A stretch of 64,000 bases of DNA from Leucobacter sp. OH1287. Its GTDB lineage: Bacteria > Actinomycetota > Actinomycetes > Actinomycetales > Microbacteriaceae. The stretch's first letter is position 1. Each line of letters starts with the position of its first letter. Positions 9,625-21,967 of this stretch are shown one piece after another. Both the position numbers and the translations under genes were made by a program. The notes under the pieces were generated by a model. It was not told where the DNA came from and did not search any database. It worked only from the letters and a program-made list of their open reading frames with translations. The stretch is from contig NZ_RQYM01000003.1 of assembly GCF_003859945.1 (NCBI RefSeq), forward strand, positions 94,691 through 158,690, written 5' to 3'.

Positions 9625-10530
9625 ATGACAGACAGCACAGCGCGCAGCATGCTTGTTGTTTCACACACTGCCAGGCCGGAGGCGATAGAAGCAACAATCG
9701 CAGTCACCACATCACTCGCAGAACGCGGAGTGAGAGTGGTGATGACAGCAGAAGACGAAACAGAATTCGCGCCCTACCTGCCAGCGGCGCAAATCCACGT
9801 CCTCGACAGCAGTGTGCCGCTCAGCGAAATCGAAATCGCAATCGTCTTAGGAGGAGACGGCACAATCCTGCGCGCGGCAGAAATCGTCAGAGAATCCAGC
9901 TGCCCAATCATCGGAGTAAACCTCGGCCACGTCGGATTCCTGGCAGAAAAAGACAAACACGACCTGGCAGAGTCAGTGCAGCGAGTGCTCGACAAAGACT
10001 ACACGGTGGAAGAACGCGCAACACTTGACGTGCTAGTCACACAAGACGGCAAACCAGATCACCGCACCTTCGCGGTCAATGAAGCAACCGTAGAAAAACG
10101 CGAACGAATGATTGAGGTGACAATCGGCGTCGACGGTAAACCACTCTCAACCTTCGGGTGTGACGGTGTCGTCATGTCAACACCGACAGGATCAACCGCC
10201 TACGCCTTCTCCGCGGGAGGGCCAGTAATGTGGCCGAGCGTGCAAGGGCTACTCTTGGTACCCCTCGCGGCACACGCGCTATTCAACCGACCAGTGGTTG
10301 TCGGCCCTGACTCGGTGCTAGAAACCCAAGTATCACCAACCAGCAGTGCAATCGCGGCACTGTGGTGCGACGGCAGACGCAAAGTCGAACTAGACCCCGG
10401 CGCAAAAGTCGAAGTGCGAACCTCAACCCGAGCTATCCGGTTAGCGCGACTAGACAGGGCAGTGTTCACCGACCGACTCGTAAGCAAATTCCGACTACCA
10501 ACCTCCGGCTGGCGGGAGCACCAAAAATGA
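9625..10530 (+). CDS. nadK: NAD kinase
   Basis: 301-residue NAD kinase (NAD to NADP with ATP or polyphosphate). Diagnostic motifs: LGGDGT at 75-80 with the catalytic Asp78, GVNLGHVGFL, NEATVEK and TPTGSTAYAFSAGGP. It overlaps recN by the ATGA at 10527-10530. From here to xerD the sense strand prefers codons ending in A or C, in contrast to flanking operons. Confidence 0.96.
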   Translation: MTDSTARSMLVVSHTARPEAIEATIAVTTSLAERGVRVVMTAEDETEFAPYLPAAQIHVLDSSVPLSEIEIAIVLGGDGTILRAAEIVRESSCPIIGVNLGHVGFLAEKDKHDLAESVQRVLDKDYTVEERATLDVLVTQDGKPDHRTFAVNEATVEKRERMIEVTIGVDGKPLSTFGCDGVVMSTPTGSTAYAFSAGGPVMWPSVQGLLLVPLAAHALFNRPVVVGPDSVLETQVSPTSSAIAALWCDGRRKVELDPGAKVEVRTSTRAIRLARLDRAVFTDRLVSKFRLPTSGWREHQK

Positions 10531-12227
10531 TCGAAGAGCTGACAATCAAAAACCTCGGCGTAATCGCCAGCAGCACACTGCCACTCGGGCCCGGCTTCAC
10601 CGCCATCACCGGCGAAACCGGAGCCGGAAAAACCATGGTTGTGACTGCGCTCGGCCTGCTCATGGGAAGCCGCAGCGACGCAAACCTTGTGCGCCACGGC
10701 ACCGACGCCACTCGGGTCGCAGGCGCGATCCACATCGGCGACAACACGCTCACTGAAGTAGCCGAAATCGTGAGCGACGCAGGCGGAGAAATCGAAGAGG
10801 GTGAACTCTTACTATCCCGCACCGTCGCTGCAGCAGGCAACAGCCGCGCAACCGTGGGCGGGGTCAGAAGCCCCATCGGCGTACTCTCAACCCTCGCAAG
10901 CAAACTATTCTGCGTACACGGGCAAAGCGACCAGCTGCGTCTGCGCAGCCAAAGCGCACAGCGAGAAACTCTCGACCGCTTCGGTGGATCCGCCATCGCC
11001 GCCGCGCTCGCCGAATACCAGCGGTCATACACCAGGCAGCAGCAGCTACAGCAGCAGCTTGCAGAAATAACCGAAAACCGGGAAGCGCGCGCCCGCGAAA
11101 TCGAGCGGCTAAAAACCGAGACAGAAGAAATCAGTGAAGCTGAGCCGCAGCCGGGAGAACTGGAAACACTCCGCACAGAAATAGACCGGCTCACCAACAT
11201 CGAAACACTCAGAGAACAGGCCGCAACAGCGCAAAACCTGCTCGCCGCAGAATCACCAGACCCCTACCAGAGCGACGCAACAGCGCTTATGGCAGAAGCA
11301 GAAAAAACCATCACACAGGCCAGCCAAACCGATAAAACACTCAAGCCAGTCCAAGAAAACCTGGCAGCCATCAACAGTCAACTAAACGAAGTCGTGCGGG
11401 AACTCTCAAACTACCTCGACAGTATTGAGGGCAGCAGCCAAGCAGAACTCGACAGCGCCCAACAGCGATACGCAGAACTAACCCAGTTAGTGCGCAAATA
11501 CGGGCCAAACATCGAAGACGTACTCGAATACCTCGAAACCGCTGGCGCAAGACTACTGCAACTAGAAAACGACGACACCAGCATCAGCACACTGACCGCA
11601 GAACTCGCACAAACGACCGAGGCAGTAGACACCGCAGCAGCAAAGCTGACCACGCTACGGCAAAACGCCGCAACAAAACTCAGCAAAGCCGTCAGCGACG
11701 AACTACAACACCTGGCACTCGGCAGCACCCAAATAGTTGTCACCGTCGAACCAGCACAGCAGGGAACAAACGGTGCCGACAGTATCGAATTCCAGATCAA
11801 AACAAACCGTGACGCCCCAGCGCGAACCCTCGCCAAAAGTGCCTCCGGCGGAGAACTCTCACGCATAATGCTCGCAATCGAGGTTGTGCTCGCTGCAACA
11901 GACCCCGTACCCACCTTCGTGTTCGACGAAATCGACGCGGGAATCGGCGGATCCGCCGCCATCGAAGTGGGCAAACGCCTCGCCGCGCTCGCAAAACACT
12001 CACAGGTGATCGTCGTCACCCACCTCGCACAGGTGGCAGCATTCGCGAACAACCACCTGAAAATCACAAAAGACGCCGATGGTATCTACACCGAAAGCAG
12101 CTGCGAACAGCTAACTGGTGACACGCGCGTCCAAGAAATCGCGCGACTGCTCTCAGGACTAGACGACTCCGCAACCGGGCTCGCACACGCCAAAGAACTA
12201 CTCGAAATGGGCAAACAGCAGACATAA
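10527..12227 (+). CDS. recN: DNA repair protein RecN
   Basis: 566 residues from ATG 10527, which overlaps the nadK stop. SMC-like ATPase for double-strand-break repair. Walker A GETGAGKT at 29-36, long coiled-coil arms (about 160-370), ABC signature SGGELSRIMLAIE and Walker B TFVFDEIDAGIGG, then the D-loop/His region VVTHLAQVAAFAN. A longer open frame begins at 10362 inside nadK, but the coupled ATG gives the conserved MIEELTIKNLGVI N-terminus. Confidence 0.96.
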   Translation: MIEELTIKNLGVIASSTLPLGPGFTAITGETGAGKTMVVTALGLLMGSRSDANLVRHGTDATRVAGAIHIGDNTLTEVAEIVSDAGGEIEEGELLLSRTVAAAGNSRATVGGVRSPIGVLSTLASKLFCVHGQSDQLRLRSQSAQRETLDRFGGSAIAAALAEYQRSYTRQQQLQQQLAEITENREARAREIERLKTETEEISEAEPQPGELETLRTEIDRLTNIETLREQAATAQNLLAAESPDPYQSDATALMAEAEKTITQASQTDKTLKPVQENLAAINSQLNEVVRELSNYLDSIEGSSQAELDSAQQRYAELTQLVRKYGPNIEDVLEYLETAGARLLQLENDDTSISTLTAELAQTTEAVDTAAAKLTTLRQNAATKLSKAVSDELQHLALGSTQIVVTVEPAQQGTNGADSIEFQIKTNRDAPARTLAKSASGGELSRIMLAIEVVLAATDPVPTFVFDEIDAGIGGSAAIEVGKRLAALAKHSQVIVVTHLAQVAAFANNHLKITKDADGIYTESSCEQLTGDTRVQEIARLLSGLDDSATGLAHAKELLEMGKQQT

Positions 12228-12321
12228 CAGACAGCGACCAAAACAGCCCCCGGAGTAACACAGTGTAACGAATCTGACCGGTCTCTAGGACAAAAACAAG
12301 ACAACAGGGTAACCTCAATAT

Positions 12322-15265
<2,944 letters not shown>

Positions 15266-15277
15266 CCACGGGCAGCG

Positions 15278-16222
15278 ATGAGTGCCAAGATTGCGGAAGC
15301 AACCGCAAAATTTATACAGCACTTAGCGATTGAGCGAAACATCTCAAAAAACACGCTGCTCGCATACCGGGCAGACCTGGAAGCCTACACTGCCTGGTTA
15401 GCGCAGCAGCAAATAACCGACCTGGGAGAAGTCACCAAACAGCAGCTGTCAGAGTTCGTTGTCAGCCTCTCCGAAACACAAAAACTCAGTCAGGCATCAA
15501 TCACCCGCCGAGTCAGCACCGTCAGAAACCTCCACCGGTTCCTCTACCGGGAAGGCATAATCGAAAACTACCCGGCAGCCGCACTAAAAACACCAAAACC
15601 CGTGAAACGGCTACCGAAAACGCTCAGCATCACCCAGGTAGAGGCGCTGCTCGACGCCTGCCGCAGCGACGACCCGGTACAAATCCGCAACCTCGCACTG
15701 CTCGAACTGCTCTACGCGAGCGGGATGCGGATCAGTGAGGCAGTCAATCTCGACGTCGACGACCTGTTCGACGGCGCGGGAGACACCGTCGATGCATCCC
15801 AATTAGCAGCCGGCGGATTCATTAAAGTCACCGGTAAAGGCAGCAAACAGCGGTATGTGCCGTTCGGTGGTTACGCGGGGGAGGCACTTGTTGCGTACCT
15901 GGTGCGGATCCGCCCACAATTCGTGTTGAAAGGCAAAGGCACACCGGCTCTGTTCGTCGGGCCGCGCGGGGCACGCATGAGCAGACAGATGGCGTGGCTC
16001 GTCATCAAAGCAGCAGCAGAGCGGGCCGGCCTCGGAACCGAAGTCTCACCCCACTCGCTGCGCCACAGCTTCGCAACCCACCTGTTAAACGGCGGCGCCG
16101 ACCTCAGAACCGTCCAAGAACTGCTCGGCCATGCTTCTGTGACAACAACCCAAATCTACACACACGTATCCGTCGAAGCACTCCGCGACCACTACATCAA
16201 CTCGCACCCGCGGGCGCTCTAG
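15278..16222 (+). CDS. xerD: site-specific tyrosine recombinase XerD
   Basis: 314-residue tyrosine recombinase, host XerC/D type. N-terminal SAM-like DNA-binding domain (HLAIERNISKNTLLAYRADLEAYTAWL), catalytic Arg in LLYASGMRISEAV, HSLRHSFATHLL, LGHASVTTTQIYTHVS with the Tyr nucleophile. Placement directly after pyrG is the usual xerD context in this group. Resolves chromosome dimers with XerC at dif. No dif-like site was recognised here. Confidence 0.95.
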   Translation: MSAKIAEATAKFIQHLAIERNISKNTLLAYRADLEAYTAWLAQQQITDLGEVTKQQLSEFVVSLSETQKLSQASITRRVSTVRNLHRFLYREGIIENYPAAALKTPKPVKRLPKTLSITQVEALLDACRSDDPVQIRNLALLELLYASGMRISEAVNLDVDDLFDGAGDTVDASQLAAGGFIKVTGKGSKQRYVPFGGYAGEALVAYLVRIRPQFVLKGKGTPALFVGPRGARMSRQMAWLVIKAAAERAGLGTEVSPHSLRHSFATHLLNGGADLRTVQELLGHASVTTTQIYTHVSVEALRDHYINSHPRAL

Positions 16223-16277
16223 CCAGCGCAGCCGTGCGGCCAGGCGCGCGAAAACAGAGAAGCGAGCCAGAGCAGCG

Positions 16278-17603
16278 CTAACCAGACACGGTGTTCAGGC
16301 ACCAGGAAATCCAGCTGCCCGGCATATTCTGCACCACAAGACCCGTGCCAATTTCTACGATCGCGACCTGTTTTTCGCCGGTCGACGCGGTAATAATCAC
16401 CGCAATATACTGCTCGTTCGGGGCGAGACAGAAACCGTCAACCGTTGTCGACTCAGCTGCGGGCTGAAACAGCTGCGTATCCCCCGTGCCGAAATCCGCG
16501 CTGGGCTCCGCACCAGCTGCCGCGCCTGAGTCTGTGCCGGGCTCCGCACCAGCTGCCGCGCCTGAGTCTGTACTGGTTACCGCGGTTAACAGCAGTGACC
16601 TGTCGCTGATGCTGAGGCTCTGCCCCGAAACCAGCTTCACACTGTCTCGTGGTGCGCCGATGTCTCGCGGTGTGCCATCGTCTCGCTGCGGCCACGGGCG
16701 CTCATCCGCGGCGGCGGTGCCTCCGAGCGGGGCGAGCAGGGTTTCACCGGCGGGTGTCAGGATCCGCACATTTGCTGTTCCGGGTTCAAAGAACCAGTCA
16801 GCAACCGGCACACTGCTGCCATCGGGATAGCGCACCGGCACCCCGGAACCGTTGCTGATGTTGTTGGTTGTGAACAGGTAAAGCGCGTCAAAATCGTAGT
16901 CCTCGGCGAACTTAATCCCCAGCTGGCTCGCATCGTCACTAAACATGGGCTGCCTGAGTCCGCCAATATTCGGCATCAGAACGGTTTTCGGCTCGCCGCC
17001 AGCCTTCCCAACAAGCAGCCTGCTGTCCTGCTCGTTAAGCTGCTGCACCGCCGCAAACCACTCGCCGGCGGAGGCAAACTCGTGAAGCTGCTGCTCTGCA
17101 AGCCAGACCGTCGGGGATCCGCCCCGCACCGGAAAAGAGGTGATTTTATCGTCGTGGATCGTCGCCTCATCGCCCGGGTTAGCGATTTGGCCGCCATGCT
17201 GGGTGAGGATCTCAGCTCGCATTGTGGGGGTTTTCACCTCGTAGCTGGTGGATCCGCGCGCGCCCGTCGCCTGCGAAACAGTGTCAACCTGGAATCGGTA
17301 AACCGTGTCCGCGAGCAGCGGCCGCTCAAAGGTTATTGTGACGGTGCGGGCATCACTGCGCACACTGTGGGGGACGTTCGGGGTTATCTTAACCGCCTCA
17401 GCGCTCACCGGCTCAGTCGCCTGATTCAGCTGTAAAACCAGCCTTTGATTGGGTAATTTTATGAGCCTTTCAGGGCTGGCGGTGCTGCCGGTGATGCGCG
17501 GCTGCTGCTGCACCCCCAAAACCGCTAAAATAACCGTCGCAAACAGCAGCGCCGCCACCGTCAGGGCTGCTGTGATCCGATGTTTTCTGTTCTTTGCGCG
17601 CAT
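16278..17603 (-). CDS. membrane-anchored exported protein with Ig-like (SbsA/Big_5-like) domain
   Basis: 441 residues. Basic N-terminus and one signal-anchor helix (about 12-31), then an Ig-like module (about 48-125: LPNQRLVLQLNQATEPV...ITPNVPHSV...PLLADTVYRFQVD), then beta-rich repeats that may form a propeller. An Ala/Gly/Glu linker holds a 12-residue duplication encoded by the 36-bp repeat. Two Cys near the C-terminus could form a disulphide. Third gene of a minus-strand cassette after the TIGR03943 protein. Extracytoplasmic location inferred; function unknown. Confidence 0.75.
   Translation of the reverse strand: MRAKNRKHRITAALTVAALLFATVILAVLGVQQQPRITGSTASPERLIKLPNQRLVLQLNQATEPVSAEAVKITPNVPHSVRSDARTVTITFERPLLADTVYRFQVDTVSQATGARGSTSYEVKTPTMRAEILTQHGGQIANPGDEATIHDDKITSFPVRGGSPTVWLAEQQLHEFASAGEWFAAVQQLNEQDSRLLVGKAGGEPKTVLMPNIGGLRQPMFSDDASQLGIKFAEDYDFDALYLFTTNNISNGSGVPVRYPDGSSVPVADWFFEPGTANVRILTPAGETLLAPLGGTAAADERPWPQRDDGTPRDIGAPRDSVKLVSGQSLSISDRSLLLTAVTSTDSGAAAGAEPGTDSGAAAGAEPSADFGTGDTQLFQPAAESTTVDGFCLAPNEQYIAVIITASTGEKQVAIVEIGTGLVVQNMPGSWISWCLNTVSG
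16503..16571. repeat. direct repeat, 36-bp period, in the exported protein gene
   Basis: A 33-bp block at 16503-16535 recurs at 16539-16571 (starts GGGCTCCGCACCAGCTGCCG). It encodes two copies of a Ser/Gly/Ala/Glu linker unit, so copy number could change by slippage without shifting frame. Confidence 0.85.
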
Positions 17604-18458
17604 CTAGTCCACCGGCACATAGGGGTCTTTGGGCTCCGGGATCGCGGTGATCTCGCCCGGGATCACAACCGCCTCCCAGGTGCTTAAAGCAGACGGATTC
17701 TGGCTAAAATAACCGGTGACGCTGTACCACTTACCCTGTTTATACTGCGACTGCCAACCCGGCAGATACACCGGCACCGCGCGCGGCGCAGCATCAACAA
17801 CACAGCAGGTGACGGTGTAGCGGGTAACCTGCATAATATTCTCGGGGTCGTTAGCGTCGGCGGTGATAAACCCGCTCAGCTGCGGTGTGCGGCCGCTCAG
17901 CTCAACCGGGTCGATACCGCTCTGTAGCAGTGCGGACCAGTCAGGAACGGTCATTTTTGCGTCCGCCTCAGCGCTGGCCGGGCTCTCCGCGGCAGGATTC
18001 GCCGCGCCGGTTAGCGCGCCGCCGCTGGCACCCCCGCCCGGTGCGCTGCCGGGTGTGCCGCCGGGTGCGCCGCTCCCGCCTCCCGCACTGCTCGCGGCTG
18101 CCGCGCTGGTGGCGGCGCTGCTCGCTCGCTCAGTTGACAGGCTCACGGGCGGCAAAACAGCTAGCGGTAGCAGCAGCACAGCGGCAAATACGGCGCCGAG
18201 CTTCGCCCAGACGGTGCTGCTTGGTGGATCCACCAGCTCACCATGCGAGGCGGCCCTCGGCCGTAACAGCGCCAGCAGCGTCAGTGTCAGGCAGACAACC
18301 GCCATTGCGACGGTGAACACAAAATAGCGGGGGTGGATGTAGAGCCCGAGCTTGCCGGTTGCGGCGAGGCAGAGGGTCGCGGTTGCAGCGACGAGGGCGA
18401 GGGCGGATCCGAAGGAGAGGCCGCTTCGGGGTTCGGATGTTTTGCTGGTGTTAGGCAT
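17604..18458 (-). CDS. TIGR03943 family putative permease subunit
   Basis: 284 residues matching the two-component permease partner called TIGR03943 (YcgQ-like). Two N-terminal transmembrane helices separated by YIHPRYFVFTVA, a third after a charged loop, a long Gly/Ala/Pro-rich spacer (about 120-165), then the extracytoplasmic domain with TRYTVTCCVVDAAPRAVPVYLPG (a CC motif) and WYSVTGYFSQNP. It overlaps the DUF318 permease gene by 8 nt, as in other bacteria, and abuts the exported protein gene. Substrate of the pair is unknown. Confidence 0.87.
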   Translation of the reverse strand: MPNTSKTSEPRSGLSFGSALALVAATATLCLAATGKLGLYIHPRYFVFTVAMAVVCLTLTLLALLRPRAASHGELVDPPSSTVWAKLGAVFAAVLLLPLAVLPPVSLSTERASSAATSAAAASSAGGGSGAPGGTPGSAPGGGASGGALTGAANPAAESPASAEADAKMTVPDWSALLQSGIDPVELSGRTPQLSGFITADANDPENIMQVTRYTVTCCVVDAAPRAVPVYLPGWQSQYKQGKWYSVTGYFSQNPSALSTWEAVVIPGEITAIPEPKDPYVPVD

Positions 18459-19563
18459 TTAGCAGGTTCACCCCGAATCCGATTGCGGCGGTGCTGAGCA
18501 GCGCTATCAGTGTTGCCAGCGCGAGGGTTTTGGCGCGGAAGGTGGTGCGCAGCAGGATCAGCAGTTTCACGTCGATGAGCGCGCCGAAGATGAGGAACGC
18601 GGTGATTGCGCCGGGCATGAAAACGCTCGCGAAACCGAGAATGAAAAAAGCGTCAACGGTTGAGCAAACCGAGACGATCGCGGCGAGGCCGATAAGCACC
18701 AGCACACTCCACAGTGGGTGGCTGCCGAGCGGCAGCAGACTGTCCTGGGTGAGTAGGATCTGGAATACTCCGGCGAGCAGTGAGCCGATTGCGAGGGCTG
18801 GCATCAGCAGGGTTATTTCTGCGGCGAAGGTGCCGCCGAAGCGGCCTAGTTTACCACCGGACACGTCGTCGTGGGTGTGAGCGTGATTGCAGCTCGCGGC
18901 AAAGTCTGGCTGCAGCAGCCGCTCGGGTGAATTGGCGGTGGCGAACATCGCGCCGATCAGGTTTGCGATGCAGAAACCGCCGATGATTCTGGCGAGCAGG
19001 ATCCCGTGGTCAAAGCCGAACGCCTGATAGGTTGTGATGATTGTCACCGGGTTTAACAGCGGCGCGGCGAACACGAAGGTGAGCGCCTCGGCGGGGGAGA
19101 GCCCGCGACGGAGCAGACCGCGCGCGAGCGGGACGTTGCCGCACTCACAAACCGGCAGCAGCACACCCAGCAGCGACAGCACCGCGCGGCGCAGCACCGC
19201 CGATTTTGGGAGCAGCCGGAACAGTAGCCGCTGTGGCACCCAGAGCTGCACCGCCGTGGACACCAGGGTTCCGAGCACAACAAACGGGAAAGACTCAACA
19301 AAAACCCCGACCGCGAGGGTTCCGGTGTCTTGCATAATCGCGGGCAGCGGGTTTGCTGGCAGCACATCGGCCGCGAGCTTAAAGGCGATAACCGCCGCGA
19401 TGATCAGCAGCGCGAGCGCCAGGCCGCGGTGCTTGCTGGCGTTGCCTGCGGTGCTGGGGTTGGTGGATCCGCCGCCGCTGTTGCCGCCGCTGTTGCCGCC
19501 GCGCCGAATTGCGGCAGCGGTCGCTGCCTGGGCTGTGGCGTTGGGCGCGGATTTTTGCATCAC
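18451..19563 (-). CDS. DUF318 (ArsP-like) permease
   Basis: 370-residue polytopic permease. A low-complexity Ala/Gly N-terminus is followed by about eight to ten helices. LPVCECGNVPLARGLLRRGLSPAEALTFVFAAPLLNPVTI carries the family Cys-Glu-Cys motif and the NP helix break; IVSVCSTVDAFFILGFASVF mirrors it in the second half. Relatives include ArsP organoarsenical exporters and YcgR. A His-rich loop (CNHAHTHDD) might bind metal. First gene of the three-gene minus-strand cassette. Confidence 0.88.
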   Translation of the reverse strand: MMQKSAPNATAQAATAAAIRRGGNSGGNSGGGSTNPSTAGNASKHRGLALALLIIAAVIAFKLAADVLPANPLPAIMQDTGTLAVGVFVESFPFVVLGTLVSTAVQLWVPQRLLFRLLPKSAVLRRAVLSLLGVLLPVCECGNVPLARGLLRRGLSPAEALTFVFAAPLLNPVTIITTYQAFGFDHGILLARIIGGFCIANLIGAMFATANSPERLLQPDFAASCNHAHTHDDVSGGKLGRFGGTFAAEITLLMPALAIGSLLAGVFQILLTQDSLLPLGSHPLWSVLVLIGLAAIVSVCSTVDAFFILGFASVFMPGAITAFLIFGALIDVKLLILLRTTFRAKTLALATLIALLSTAAIGFGVNLLNA

Positions 19564-19697
19564 CTAATACTCTAAAACAGGGCACTGAGTTTCGGCTGTT
19601 ACGGATCGCGTGCTCGGTCGATCCTGTTATAGCTCTACACAGCTGCGGCCGGTAGAATGGATTGGTCTGTTTTGGTTTTTCTAGAAAGGTGCGCTGT

Positions 19698-20549
19698 ATG
19701 GCTCGTGAGCAAAAACTTGGCCCAACCGGTAGGCCGCAGCGAGTTTATCCAGCCCCGCAACCGCTTAACAGTCACGGTCCGGCACGGATTATTTCGCTCT
19801 GCAACCAAAAGGGTGGGGTTGGCAAAACCACAACCTCGATTAACCTTGGTGCGTCGCTCGCGCAGTACGGCAGGCGGGTGCTCGCGGTTGATTTTGATCC
19901 GCAGGGAGCGCTGTCAGCGGGGCTCGGGGTTGCCGCGCACGATGTGCCAACCATCTACGATCTGATGCTCGGCAGCATTAAAGACCCGCACGAGGTTATT
20001 CAAAAAACCGATACCCCGGGGCTTGATGTGATCCCCGCCAACATTGACCTCTCTGCCGCCGAGGTGCACCTTGTTACCGAGGTTGCCAGAGAGCAGATCC
20101 TCGCCGGTGTGCTCAGAAAAATCAGCGGTGAATACGATGTTATTTTGATTGACTGCCAGCCATCGCTCGGACTTTTGACGGTTAACGCGCTGACCGCGAG
20201 CCACGGTGTTTTGATTCCGCTCGCCTGCGAGTATTTTGCGCTGCGCGGTGTTGCGCTGCTGGTTGAAACAATCGAGAAGGTGAAAGACCGGCTGAACCCC
20301 GCGCTCAACCTCGACGGCATTATCGCCACCATGTATGACGCACGCACCCTGCACGCCCGTGAGGTGCTGGAGCGGGTTGTTGAAACGTTCGGCGAGAGTG
20401 TTTTCGACACCGTTATCGGTCGCACGGTGCGGATCCCGGATGCCTCCGTCGCGGCAAAACCGATCACCGAGTTCGCCCCCGAGAACCAGGCCGCTGAGGC
20501 GTATCTGACTCTCGCCCGCGAGATGATCAACCGCGGCGTGGTCGCATAG
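19698..20549 (+). CDS. ParA family ATPase (chromosomal Soj-like)
   Basis: 283 residues from ATG 19698, chosen because AGAAAGG lies just upstream (an in-frame start at 19662 gives an atypical extension). Deviant Walker A KGGVGKTTTSINLG, VDFDPQGAL, and Walker B VILIDCQPSLGLLTVNAL. No parB follows; the gene heads the scpA-scpB-RluB operon, the standard place of this ParA paralogue in actinobacteria. Likely linked to chromosome organisation with ScpAB. Confidence 0.93.
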   Translation: MAREQKLGPTGRPQRVYPAPQPLNSHGPARIISLCNQKGGVGKTTTSINLGASLAQYGRRVLAVDFDPQGALSAGLGVAAHDVPTIYDLMLGSIKDPHEVIQKTDTPGLDVIPANIDLSAAEVHLVTEVAREQILAGVLRKISGEYDVILIDCQPSLGLLTVNALTASHGVLIPLACEYFALRGVALLVETIEKVKDRLNPALNLDGIIATMYDARTLHAREVLERVVETFGESVFDTVIGRTVRIPDASVAAKPITEFAPENQAAEAYLTLAREMINRGVVA

Positions 20550-20571
20550 TCGCTGGCGTGGTTAAAAACAG

Positions 20572-21369
20572 ATGGCAGAGTCAAGCGATTTTCAGGTATC
20601 CCTTGAGGTGTTTGAGGGGCCGTTTGACCTGCTGCTGTCGCTGATCACGAAACACGAACTCGATATCACCGAGGTTGCTTTAAGCGTTGTCACCGACGAG
20701 TTTATTAACTATGTAGCGCAGCTGGATGAGCCAGACGCGCGAGGACTCGATAGGGCATCCGAGTTCCTGGTTGTTGCGGCAACACTGCTTGATCTAAAAA
20801 TTGCGAGCCTGCTGCCGCAGGGTGAGGCCGTTGACGCGGAGGAGATTGCGCTCCTGGAGGCGCGAGACCTGCTGTTTGCGAGACTGCTACAGTATCGGGC
20901 GTTTAAGCAGGCAAGCAGCTGGTTCGCTGAGGCGCTTGCGGCGGAACTCAGCCGCAACCCACGGCAGGTGGCGCTTGAACAGAAGTTCCGCGGCGCAGGT
21001 CCTGAACTCAAGTGGACGGTTAACACAACCCAGTTTGCCGCACTGGCTGCGGCAGCGCTCGCCCCGAAAACCATGCCAACAATCGGCCTGGATCACCTGC
21101 ACGCGCCGGTTGTTTCGATCCGCGAACAGGCGGCAACCGTGGTTGCCCTGCTGAAGAGCAGCGGCAATAAAACCTTCCGTGAGTTAATCTACGGGGTTAG
21201 TGAAAAAGCGATTATTGTTGCCAGGTTCTTGGCGATCCTGGAGCTCTATCGCCGGGCTGCGATCGCGTTTGAGCAGGAGAGACCGCTCGGGGAATTAAAC
21301 GTCAGATGGACCGACAACAACTGGGAAGACGCGGAACTTGAAACCCTCGGAGCAGACTATGACAGTTGA
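20572..21369 (+). CDS. scpA: segregation and condensation protein A
   Basis: 265-residue kleisin of the SMC-ScpAB condensin. N-terminal FQVSLEVFEGPFDLLLSLITKHELDITEVALSVVTDEFI is the SMC-neck binding region; C-terminal winged helix around VARFLAILELYRRAAIAFEQ. scpB begins inside its last codons (ATG 21359), so the two subunits are translationally coupled. Confidence 0.95.
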   Translation: MAESSDFQVSLEVFEGPFDLLLSLITKHELDITEVALSVVTDEFINYVAQLDEPDARGLDRASEFLVVAATLLDLKIASLLPQGEAVDAEEIALLEARDLLFARLLQYRAFKQASSWFAEALAAELSRNPRQVALEQKFRGAGPELKWTVNTTQFAALAAAALAPKTMPTIGLDHLHAPVVSIREQAATVVALLKSSGNKTFRELIYGVSEKAIIVARFLAILELYRRAAIAFEQERPLGELNVRWTDNNWEDAELETLGADYDS

Positions 21370-21967
21370 GCAGACAGCTGAGACCCAGCAGAGCCTGCTG
21401 CCGGCAAACGAGCTGCAGCGGGTGCTTGAATCCACCCCCCTCGCACAGCAGTTGGAGGCGCTTTTAATCATCGCAGACCGGCCGTTTAGTGTTACCGAGT
21501 TGGCGACCGCGGTCGCTAAACCCCAGCACGCTGTTGCCGCGAGCCTGCGGGCGCTGCAGGAGGACTACGAAAACACCGGTCGCGGTTTTGAACTGCGGGA
21601 GGTTGGAGGCGGCTGGCGCTTCTATGTGCGGGCGGAATTTGATCCGCTGATCGCAGATTTTACACAGAACAGCGGCAGCGCCAGACTGTCGCAGGCGGCG
21701 CTGGAGACGCTCGCGGTGATCGCCTACAAACAGCCGATTAGCCGGGGCAGTGTTGCCGCGATCCGCGCCGTAAATGTTGACTCTGTTGTGCGCACACTGG
21801 TTGCCAGGGGGTTGATTGAGGAGGTCGGTAACGACTCGGAAACCGGCGCGATTTTATACGGCACAACCGCGGCGCTTTTGGAGCATCTCGGAATTAACGA
21901 TATTTCTGAGCTGCCCCCGATTGCGCCGCTGCTTGACGACGGCAGTGAGGGGTTTGAGCATGAGTGA
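21359..21967 (+). CDS. scpB: segregation and condensation protein B
   Basis: 202 residues from ATG 21359, overlapping the scpA end by 11 nt. Two winged-helix domains: QQLEALLIIADRPFSVTELATAV and LSQAALETLAVIAYKQPISRGSVAAIRAVNVDSVVRTLVARGLIEEVG. Dimeric partner of ScpA in the condensin complex. Its end overlaps the pseudouridine synthase start by 8 nt. Confidence 0.95.
   Translation: MTVEQTAETQQSLLPANELQRVLESTPLAQQLEALLIIADRPFSVTELATAVAKPQHAVAASLRALQEDYENTGRGFELREVGGGWRFYVRAEFDPLIADFTQNSGSARLSQAALETLAVIAYKQPISRGSVAAIRAVNVDSVVRTLVARGLIEEVGNDSETGAILYGTTAALLEHLGINDISELPPIAPLLDDGSEGFEHE

Noticed and set aside
10362..10526. Longer N-terminus for RecN
   Set aside because: It would overlap nadK by 165 nt and precede the conserved MIEELTIKNLGVI start, which has a coupled ATGA.
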